Shown: positions 5,772 through 11,145 of the stretch, piece by piece
Numbering within the stretch: position 1 is the stretch's first letter
Layout of the letters: the number at the start of each line of letters is the position of its first letter
Source of the DNA: Lentisphaerota bacterium
GTDB lineage: Bacteria > Verrucomicrobiota > Lentisphaeria > Oligosphaerales > JAFGRS01
Length of the DNA stretch: 11,145 bases
Assembly (NCBI GenBank): GCA_012514865.1
Contig: JAAYZO010000526.1
Location: 1 to 11,145, forward strand
Reading direction: 5' to 3'
The notes under the pieces: generated by a model
Told to the model about the DNA's origin: nothing
The model's database searches: none
Seen by the model: only the letters and a program-made list of their open reading frames with translations
Program-made: the position numbers and the translations under genes

Positions 5772-6514
5772 ACCGGCATCGTCTGAGTGCCTGCCTGGCC
5801 GCGTGCATGGCCCTGGGAGTGGCCTGGGGAGCCGACACGCCGGCCCTGCGCCTGACCGCCTATATCAATGTCGCTTCGGGCTGCCAGCGGCCTACAGAGG
5901 CGTTCCTCCAGGACCTGGCACGGCGCTACGCCGGACGGGTCGCCCTGGAGATGGTCGACTTCGGCAGCCCGGAAGGCCAGAAGCGCTGGAAGGCCGATGG
6001 CCACCACTGCATGACCATCACCCTCGACGGCTCGAGCCAGGCCACGATCGTCACCAAGGGCGTCGAGGTGGCGGTGTCCTTCACCATGCCGGCCGGCCAC
6101 CTCTGGCTCCATGAGGACCTCGAGACCGCGGTGCGGCAGCGCCTCGACGGCATCGCCCCGGCGGACCGTCGCGGTCCCGCGCTGAGCCTGCGCCGCGAGC
6201 CCCCGCCCGCGGCGGTGCTGGCCGACGACGCGGTCATGGCCGAGCTGCCGAGCGCCGAGGCCGCCGAGCGGCTCCTGGCGAGCCTGCGCCAGGCGGCCGA
6301 GGCGCGCCCGATCATCCAGGACGACTTCGCACTTGATCTCGCCGCGGGCCAGGCCACAGTAAGCCTGCGCGGCGTCCCGGTGCTCGCCCTGGCCGGCAGC
6401 GCCGATGAGGCCGCCGGCACGCAGGCGGCCGCGACGTTCGAGCGGCTGGTGAAGCCCTTTCCGCGCGTGGCCAGGCCGTTTGCGGGTCAGGTGCCCATGC
6501 GGATGCGGAGGTGA
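5768..6514 (+). CDS. Secreted thioredoxin-like two-Cys protein, first copy
   Basis: A 248-residue exported protein. Residues 1-21 look like a Sec signal peptide (MNRHR, hydrophobic stretch, AWG). Residues about 28-126 form a thioredoxin-like domain by inference: strand LRLTAYINV, then C39 at the start of a helix (CQRPTEAFLQDLARRY), strand VALEMVDF, then C81 leading the strand CMTITLDG. There is no CXXC. The distance C39-C81 is 42, exactly as in the next gene, and the two domains align without a gap over roughly 100 residues. Residues about 165-248 form a second region of unknown type containing VSLRGVPVLALAGSADEA. The ATGA overlap with the ATPase gene and a good AAGGAG indicate a shared operon. 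I recognise no named family. A redox, metal-binding or substrate-capture partner of the transporter is inference. Confidence 0.82.
   Translation: MNRHRLSACLAACMALGVAWGADTPALRLTAYINVASGCQRPTEAFLQDLARRYAGRVALEMVDFGSPEGQKRWKADGHHCMTITLDGSSQATIVTKGVEVAVSFTMPAGHLWLHEDLETAVRQRLDGIAPADRRGPALSLRREPPPAAVLADDAVMAELPSAEAAERLLASLRQAAEARPIIQDDFALDLAAGQATVSLRGVPVLALAGSADEAAGTQAAATFERLVKPFPRVARPFAGQVPMRMRR
6507..6514 (+). promoter_or_regulatory. Strong Shine-Dalgarno that selects GTG 6520
   Basis: GGAGGTGA overlaps the stop codon of the upstream gene. It sits 5 nt before the in-frame GTG at 6520, ideal spacing. The alternative GTG at 6511 lies within the motif itself, and the ATG at 6535 is about 20 nt away. 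Confidence 0.6.
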
Positions 6515-6519
6515 CCACG

Positions 6520-7278
6520 GTGTCTCCCGGTGGCATGGATGATCAGCAGTGGAGCGTGGCGGAGCACGAGGCCAGCGCCGAGTGTTTTGCCAGCGCTGAG
6601 GCGCGTTTCGAGTACGAGAAGGCGCGGCGGCTGCGCCGGGTCGGCCTGCTGCTGGGCGGCGCCGTGGCCCTGATTGTCTTCGGCGTCTTCATGTACCGCC
6701 TCGGCCGCGGCGGCGCCGCGAGCGACCACGACGCCGGCCACGCCGCCGAGGCTCCGGCGGCCCTCGGCGTCGATCCGATCGGCTCGCCCGACGCCAGCGT
6801 CAAGGTCCTGGCCATCGTCCCGGCCGGCTCGGACTGCCACAGCGGCATCATCGCCTTCCTCAAAGACGTCGCCACCAGGCAGCCGGACCGCATCCGCGCT
6901 GAGTTCACCACCATGGAGGCCTACGGATCCGACAACCTGACGGCCCTGATCGGACAGGTCTGCGCCGCCGTCCTCATCAACGGCTCGTCCGAGGTCACGA
7001 TTCAGCACGACGGCATGGACCACCGCCTGTCCCTGGTGGGTACCGAGCCGACGCACTACACCCTGGCCGACGTCGGCGCGGCGATCACCGCGGTCTACAC
7101 CGCGCACTACGGCGCCCCCGAAGAGCCCCTCTACGACGCCGCTGCCTGCAGCGGCCCCGGGGGCGACTCCTGCAGCGGCCCGCCAGGCGCCCCGGGCGCC
7201 GCGGGCCAGACCCCGGGCGAGCCCCTGGTCCTCCCCGGCTTCCGCGAGATGCAGCGCCTGCCCGCCAAACAGCCATAG
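6520..7278 (+). CDS. Membrane-anchored thioredoxin-like two-Cys protein, second copy
   Basis: A 252-residue protein from the GTG at 6520 (alternatives GTG 6511 or ATG 6535). Residues 1-40 are a charged cytoplasmic segment. One TM helix follows at about 42-60 (VGLLLGGAVALIVFGVF), leaving the rest outside the inner membrane with no cleavage site. The outer part begins with a low-complexity linker. A domain paralogous to the first copy follows: strand VKVLAIVPA, C106 (CHSGIIAFLKDVATRQ), and C148 leading CAAVLINGSS. C106 to C148 is 42 residues. Conserved positions shared by the copies include AFL, D-A and GSS-x-x-TI. The tail (about 205-235) is Gly/Pro-rich with a repeated CSGP (C210, C218), followed by a short C-terminal segment VLPGFREMQRLP. 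It is the last gene of the operon. No named family is recognised. Confidence 0.8.
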   Translation: MSPGGMDDQQWSVAEHEASAECFASAEARFEYEKARRLRRVGLLLGGAVALIVFGVFMYRLGRGGAASDHDAGHAAEAPAALGVDPIGSPDASVKVLAIVPAGSDCHSGIIAFLKDVATRQPDRIRAEFTTMEAYGSDNLTALIGQVCAAVLINGSSEVTIQHDGMDHRLSLVGTEPTHYTLADVGAAITAVYTAHYGAPEEPLYDAAACSGPGGDSCSGPPGAPGAAGQTPGEPLVLPGFREMQRLPAKQP

Positions 7279-7360
7279 CGGCATGGCGGCGCGGCGGTGA
7301 CGGCAGCCCCGCCCGGCAGGGCGACGTGCCGCCGTGGCCGGGCCGGGCGGGCCGGGCGGA

Positions 7361-7398
7361 TCCGACCGATCGGACGGATCCGTCGGATCAGACGGATC
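7361..7398. repeat. GATC/CG palindromic repeat patch
   Basis: Overlapping palindromes are built from GATC, CCGA and TCGG. The clearest stem is GATCCGTC (7377-7384) with GACGGATC (7391-7398) around a 6-nt loop. Just before it lies TCCGA-CCGA-TCGGA (7361-7374). It sits about 80 nt after the end of the ABC operon. It may be an extragenic palindromic element or a terminator without a T-run. Other copies in the genome cannot be assessed here. Confidence 0.6.
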
Positions 7399-7435
7399 AC
7401 CCCCTTCCCTGCGGCCGCCGGCCGCTTAAACAGCC

Positions 7436-7462
7436 GGGGCCCGGCCAGTGGCGCCGGGCCCC
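7436..7462 (-). terminator. Perfect 10-bp GC hairpin between convergent genes
   Basis: GGGGCCCGGC (7436-7445) pairs perfectly with GCCGGGCCCC (7453-7462) around CAGTGGC. On the minus strand it is followed after a few bases by TTT. It is probably part of the transcript end of the lipoprotein gene and could also serve the plus-strand operon. A long U-tract is missing. Confidence 0.5.
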
Positions 7463-7470
7463 ATCCGAAA

Positions 7471-7490
7471 CGACGTCACGGCTGACGTCG
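7471..7490 (-). terminator. Perfect 8-bp hairpin directly after the lipoprotein stop
   Basis: CGACGTCA (7471-7478) and TGACGTCG (7483-7490) are perfect complements with a 4-nt loop. On the minus strand the hairpin starts 2 nt after the lipoprotein stop codon and is followed by TTT. Together with the hairpin at 7436-7462 it makes a tandem pair, a plausible intrinsic terminator with a short U-tract. Confidence 0.5.
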
Positions 7491-7492
7491 AC

Positions 7493-7753
7493 CTACTTCT
7501 GCTCGCGCTTGTCCTTGTCGTAGAGCTGATCGCCGGCCACGCCGCCGCCAGCCGCGCCGAGGACGCCGCCGATGACCGCCCCCGTGCCACGGTTGTCGGG
7601 ACCGCCGATGGCCGCACCGGCCGCGGCACCAAGCACCGCGCCCGCGCCGGCGCCCACAGCGGCGCCCTTGTGCTCCTTGAGGGTCTCACAGCCCACCAGG
7701 CCAGCCATCGCGACCACGCACACGCCGCTCTTGATCCACGTCGATACGCTCAT
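7493..7753 (-). CDS. Small glycine-zipper outer-envelope lipoprotein
   Basis: An 86-residue lipoprotein. The signal peptide (MSVSTWIKSGVCVVAMAG) ends in a lipobox, LVGC (19-22), so C22 would be lipidated and E23 follows, which is not an inner-membrane retention Asp. The mature chain is about 65 residues: a short charged stretch (ETLKEHKG), then a glycine zipper (about 30-75) with repeated GAxxGAxxG patterns such as AGAVLGAAAGAAIGG and AVIGGVLGAAGGGVAG, and a charged tail (DKDKREQK). This is the architecture of the OsmB/SlyB/YMGG-type Gly-zipper proteins, which insert in or line the outer membrane and are often stress-induced. The ATG is supported by an AAGGAAAGGG ribosome site at 7761-7770. 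A sigma-E-like promoter lies about 50 nt further upstream. Confidence 0.85.
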   Translation of the reverse strand: MSVSTWIKSGVCVVAMAGLVGCETLKEHKGAAVGAGAGAVLGAAAGAAIGGPDNRGTGAVIGGVLGAAGGGVAGDQLYDKDKREQK

Positions 7754-7760
7754 CGGGAAC

Positions 7761-7770
7761 CCCTTTCCTT
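7761..7770 (-). promoter_or_regulatory. Ribosome binding site of the lipoprotein gene
   Basis: On the minus strand this reads AAGGAAAGGG, 7 nt before the ATG at 7753. Confidence 0.65.
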
Positions 7771-7812
7771 GAAAGCCGCCTGGCCGGCGGCAACACCACC
7801 AAACGTGATCTA

Positions 7813-7841
7813 TCAGACCTCCCCGACGGCCGCTGTGTTCC
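7813..7841 (-). promoter_or_regulatory. Sigma-E/ECF-like promoter of the lipoprotein gene
   Basis: On the minus strand GGAACAC (7841-7835) is followed 17 nt later by TCTGA (7817-7813). This matches the E. coli sigma-E/AlgU pattern (GAACTT, 16-17 nt, TCTGA) except for the last two bases of the -35 element. A start near 7806 would give a leader of about 50 nt with a good ribosome site. No comparable sigma-70 pair is seen. Confidence 0.45.
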
Positions 7842-7879
7842 CCCGGCGCAGACAGAAAGCCGACGCAGGCCGCCCCAGC

Positions 7880-7912
7880 GGGGGTCGCGCTCGGCGCGGA
7901 CGAGCGACCCCC
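7880..7912 (-). terminator. Hairpin downstream of the heparinase-like gene
   Basis: GGGGGTCGC (7880-7888) pairs with GCGACCCCC (7904-7912). The stem extends by TCG/CGA (7891-7893 with 7901-7903) past a GC bulge. It lies about 50 nt after the stop of the minus-strand heparinase-like gene. No U-tract follows directly; a CTTTCTGTCT stretch comes about 25 nt later. A terminator or 3'-end-stabilising role is plausible. Confidence 0.4.
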
Positions 7913-7961
7913 GGCGTCGCCGCAGACCCTTGGGCGCCATGCACCGAGGGGATGCTGGCGG

Positions 7962-10900
7962 TCAGTCCTCGACCCGGATGACCTCCAGCCAGTCGCCGAC
8001 GTGGTACTCGTAGAGGGGCACCTCGCGGCCTAGGTAGCGCTCGCGCAGGACGTCATCCGGGAGCGCCTCGACCAGGTGGATGGCCGGCGGCTGGCTGTTG
8101 GAGACGCCCTCGACGATGGGCGCGTCGGGGGCATCGCCGAGGCGCGCGCCGTGGTAGAGGTCATGGCCGCGGTCGCTCGGCCGGCCGTCGGCGGTGAGGT
8201 GGCCAGTGACGAAAGGCCCGCGGTTCCTGATCCGCAAGGCTCCGTTCTCGACGCCCTCGACGACGAAGCGGCTGAGTTCAGCCGTGTGCTTCAGGGTCAG
8301 CCGCAGGCCGGCGTCGATGACGTCGACACGCGCCACCTCGAACTGGGCTGTGCGGCGGTCGTTGTAGATGCGCACGCGCGTCCCCGGCGCCACCTGGCGC
8401 GCGAAGGCGTCATCGGCGGCGTCAGCGGTCAGGCTCATCGTGGCGTGGTCGGTCGCGGCAATCCGTGCCCGCAGCGAGCCGACCTCGGGCCGGCCGTCCC
8501 AGTGGCCGATGCGCACGTCGCGCGTGACCTGGCCGTTCTCGAGGGACCGCACCCGCACCCCGACCGGCCGCGGGCCGGTGGTGCGGCTGGGGCCCTCCGG
8601 GACGTGGATCGTCACCAGGTCCTCACCGCCGGTGCGGCTGACGCGCAGTTGCAGCGGCGCCTCGGACAGCACGGCGATGCCCGACACCGTCGGCGTATCC
8701 TGATAGGCATCGAGGATGCTCAGGAAGCGGCTCGCCCGGCCACCCGGCGCCTGGCGCCGCACGAGCAGGAAGTCGAGGGCCTGGTCCTGAGGCCAGGCGG
8801 GGCTCCGGCCGCGGCCCATGACCGCCTCGGCCGCGCCCCCCAGCGGGATCACGTGCAGACGCAGGGCATCGCCCTCCGGCAGGCCGGACCGCCAGGTCCA
8901 GACCGCCGGCGCGGCCAGCGGCGCGCGGCGGATGTCGGCCAGGAAACTCGGGAAGTTCCCCTTGCGGTAGTGGAAGCCAAATCGGCACGTGTACGCCGAG
9001 AACCTCTCGACCGCCGGACCCGCCAGCGTCCCCGTCTCCTGCGCGACCCAGTCGAGCCCAGGAACCTCCGGCTCGACCAGCATCGCGTGCCAGCTCTGGT
9101 CATGCTGATCGCCGCCGTTGACGCTGAACAGATCGACGAGATAGAAGGCCGTGTCGCTGACGTCGATCATCACGACGAGGCGCTCGTAGAGGTCGCAGGG
9201 GTGATTCGCCGCGCCTTCCAGGCGGCTGAAGCTGAAGCCGTCGATGTAGGGGTCGTGGAAGGCGCAGACGGCGTGGACGCCGCGCCGTTCGGCGATGAAG
9301 CGGGTGCCGTTGCCATAGAAGCGCGGGGTGGTGAACGGCCTTTCGTTGATGGTCACGGTGTTGTGCGCCATGCTGTTGCGGTCCCATGGCGCGGCGTAAT
9401 CCCAGGTCTTCGGGTAGCCGATATCGGGGAGGACGTCCAGGCCGAAGGCGTGCAGCCAAAGGGCGAGCTGGTCATCCTGGCGGTGCCCGACAATCGAGGA
9501 GGCATTCAGCACGGCGCTGCGCCTGTGCGGCCCGGCACCGGATTCGAGGAAGGCGACGCCGTAGCCATCGATCAGGCGCGTGCCCCGCCGGATCTCGGAG
9601 GACGGCTCGGCCAGCGCCGCGCGCAGGGCCTCCAGCGGAAACTGCTCCCACAGCGGCGCCGGATGGAACTCGCCGGTGGACAGGTCGACCGCGGCCCGGG
9701 CGTAACGCGGGTCGCCCCAGCGCCGGAAGGCCTCGACGAACTCGTGACCCATGGCGGCGTGCTTCACGGCGTCCAGGCGCCGCCGCGGCGCCGCGATGCC
9801 GCCGTTGTCGCCAATGTCCGGGTAGAGGCAGTCGGCGACCAGGATATCGATGGCGTGGTCGAACAGCGCCCGGCCCTTCGGGTGCGCAAGGAGGTCCGGA
9901 CAGCGCTCCGCCGTCAGCACCTCGGGATGGCGCGCCCGCAGGCACTCGGCCAGCCGCGCCAGGCGCAGGAAGCTGAACTTGATGCGGTTGTAGTTCGGGC
10001 TCTCGTGGCCGCCGCCGTCGCGGCTGAGGCCGTTGATCAGGATGTGCGCCGTCGCGCCGGCGCCGTGGTAGGCCCAGTCGACCAGGTCCAGGCTGTTCGG
10101 ATGGCGCTCGGAGACGTCATCCAGAGCGACCGCCACGGCCATCGCCGCGGTCTGGTGGTGGCCCTCGTTGCCACGCAGATGCCCCGCCAGGATCGCCTGC
10201 GCCCCGGCCCGCAGGATGTAGTCCTCGACGTAGGCGCGGAGGTCCTCGCCGTTCGCGACCGGGACGCCCTTGCCCTGGACATAGGCGAGCAGGCGCGCGT
10301 CGCCGGCGATGGTCTCGCGCAGGGCATCGTAGGCCAGGGCGATGCGCTCGAGGTGGATATTCTCCCAGATCAGGTCGTGAACCAGGCCGCCCTTCTTGCC
10401 GCGGTAGTACGGATGCTCGTTGTTCCACGGCCCCAGGTACGTGCGCTCGAAGCGGTTCTCCCGGTGCGCGAAATCGGTGCCATCCCAGCCGTAGTTGGGG
10501 TACTGGGTCGCCAGACGGACCATCAGCAGCGCGCCCTTGTAGGCATAGCCCGCATCGCCGGTCAGGAGGTACGCCTGCGACAGGCTGCTGAGGGTCGGCA
10601 CCACCACGGTGCCGTACACCATCGCGGCGTACTCCTTGAGGAAGTGATAGCGCTGGCCCTGGTAGACGCACCCGGTGCCGTCGTCCGGGAAGGCCCCGCC
10701 GGTCATGTCGCCGCGGTGGTAGGCGTTGCTCGGGTACCACTCGCCCCCGAGCGGGCAGCGGATCTGGTACGGGTGCCCGAGCGGGTCGATGGACCACGGG
10801 CACCAGACATTGACCTTCCGGACCTCCTCGCCATGGACCGGACAGACGGCGCGGTTCTCGTTCAGGTCATACGTCCGCGGGATGCTCGTGTCCGGCTGCA

Positions 10901-11145
10901 GGAGCCAGAGGTCGTCGTCGGCGAGCGCGGCGTAATCGCGGGCCGCGGTGACCTCCGGCCCGAGGTAGTACTGGATCGCGTCGCCGCGGTTCAGGATGCG
11001 CTCGCGCTGCTCGCGGGCCCAGTCGAAACGGCGCACGTTCTCGAGGCCGGCCGCAATCCGCGCCGGCGTGTAGTAGCAGCCGCTCGTCAGCGACGGCAAC
11101 GCCGCATCAGCCGCCGCCAGCGCCGCGGCGGCAGACACCAGGGAA
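7962..11145 (-). CDS. Heparinase II/III-like polysaccharide lyase, N-terminus outside the window
   Basis: At least 1058 residues counted from a GTG at 11138. The frame stays open to the window edge (upstream codons Ser, Leu), and the first residues (SLVSAAAALAAADAALPS) look like the end of a Sec signal peptide, so the true start is probably beyond 11145. Numbering from that GTG: about 90-140 is a Cys/His-containing segment (CPVHG 99-103, WCPW, RCPLGGEWYPSN); about 160-500 is an alpha/alpha-toroid with RGNEGHHQTA (322-331) and GGGHESPNYN (375-384), candidate catalytic region; about 520-760 is the Heparinase_II_C beta-sandwich with GHRQDDQLALWLHAFG (551-566) and NSMAHNTVTINE (588-599). A beta-rich extension of unknown role follows to 1058. 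It probably cleaves uronic-acid polysaccharides outside the inner membrane by beta-elimination. The substrate (heparin-like, alginate or other) cannot be told. Confidence 0.85.
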   Translation of the reverse strand, partial: SLVSAAAALAAADAALPSLTSGCYYTPARIAAGLENVRRFDWAREQRERILNRGDAIQYYLGPEVTAARDYAALADDDLWLLQPDTSIPRTYDLNENRAVCPVHGEEVRKVNVWCPWSIDPLGHPYQIRCPLGGEWYPSNAYHRGDMTGGAFPDDGTGCVYQGQRYHFLKEYAAMVYGTVVVPTLSSLSQAYLLTGDAGYAYKGALLMVRLATQYPNYGWDGTDFAHRENRFERTYLGPWNNEHPYYRGKKGGLVHDLIWENIHLERIALAYDALRETIAGDARLLAYVQGKGVPVANGEDLRAYVEDYILRAGAQAILAGHLRGNEGHHQTAAMAVAVALDDVSERHPNSLDLVDWAYHGAGATAHILINGLSRDGGGHESPNYNRIKFSFLRLARLAECLRARHPEVLTAERCPDLLAHPKGRALFDHAIDILVADCLYPDIGDNGGIAAPRRRLDAVKHAAMGHEFVEAFRRWGDPRYARAAVDLSTGEFHPAPLWEQFPLEALRAALAEPSSEIRRGTRLIDGYGVAFLESGAGPHRRSAVLNASSIVGHRQDDQLALWLHAFGLDVLPDIGYPKTWDYAAPWDRNSMAHNTVTINERPFTTPRFYGNGTRFIAERRGVHAVCAFHDPYIDGFSFSRLEGAANHPCDLYERLVVMIDVSDTAFYLVDLFSVNGGDQHDQSWHAMLVEPEVPGLDWVAQETGTLAGPAVERFSAYTCRFGFHYRKGNFPSFLADIRRAPLAAPAVWTWRSGLPEGDALRLHVIPLGGAAEAVMGRGRSPAWPQDQALDFLLVRRQAPGGRASRFLSILDAYQDTPTVSGIAVLSEAPLQLRVSRTGGEDLVTIHVPEGPSRTTGPRPVGVRVRSLENGQVTRDVRIGHWDGRPEVGSLRARIAATDHATMSLTADAADDAFARQVAPGTRVRIYNDRRTAQFEVARVDVIDAGLRLTLKHTAELSRFVVEGVENGALRIRNRGPFVTGHLTADGRPSDRGHDLYHGARLGDAPDAPIVEGVSNSQPPAIHLVEALPDDVLRERYLGREVPLYEYHVGDWLEVIRVED

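Noticed and set aside
5768..5806. Lipobox (LAAC ending at residue 13) in the first two-Cys protein
   Set aside because: The hydrophobic stretch before that Cys is too short for a lipoprotein signal, and it continues beyond it to a plausible signal peptidase I site near residue 21.
9386..9976. 196-codon plus-strand open frame
   Set aside because: It is antisense to the heparinase-like gene and R/G/P-rich without features.

Overview
The window is GC-rich bacterial DNA with a strong third-position GC bias. Because of that bias, long spurious open frames lie antisense to and across the real genes. The mix is most like an uncultured member of the Planctomycetota or a neighbouring PVC-type lineage: a xylose-isomerase-like TIM-barrel protein, a large secreted heparinase-like protein, degenerate heptanucleotide arrays between genes, and palindromic GATC/CG-rich spacer repeats. 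This placement is an inference from style; no rRNA or marker gene is present.

Region by region. (1) 1-362 is a non-coding, hairpin-rich leader. It feeds a two-gene operon of a sugar phosphate isomerase/epimerase-like protein (363-1193) and a B12-binding radical SAM protein of the DUF4080 type (1190-2839), joined by a GTGA overlap. (2) 2840-3804 is a gene-free spacer of nearly 1 kb. It holds a mosaic of 7-nt arrays (AGTTCGG, CGTTGGN, GGGTCGG/GCGTCGG types), a strong AT-rich hairpin, three G-quadruplex motifs and a purine-rich 43-nt tandem repeat. (3) 3805-7278 is a four-gene operon: an FtsX/MacB-type ABC permease, its LolD/MacB-type ATPase, and two exported proteins. The two exported proteins carry the same domain, with two cysteines exactly 42 residues apart. 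(4) 7279-7492 holds palindromic repeats and two perfect hairpins between convergent genes. (5) On the minus strand lie a glycine-zipper lipoprotein (7493-7753), preceded by a sigma-E-like promoter, and then a very large heparinase II/III-like protein (7962 to the right edge) whose N-terminus lies outside the window.

The most interesting candidate system is the ABC/twin-Cys operon. It pairs a type VII ABC transporter, whose extracytoplasmic domain is itself cysteine-rich, with one secreted and one membrane-anchored copy of a thioredoxin-like two-Cys domain. No membrane fusion protein is present. A role in envelope redox or metal handling, or in lipoprotein/thiol traffic, is inference only.
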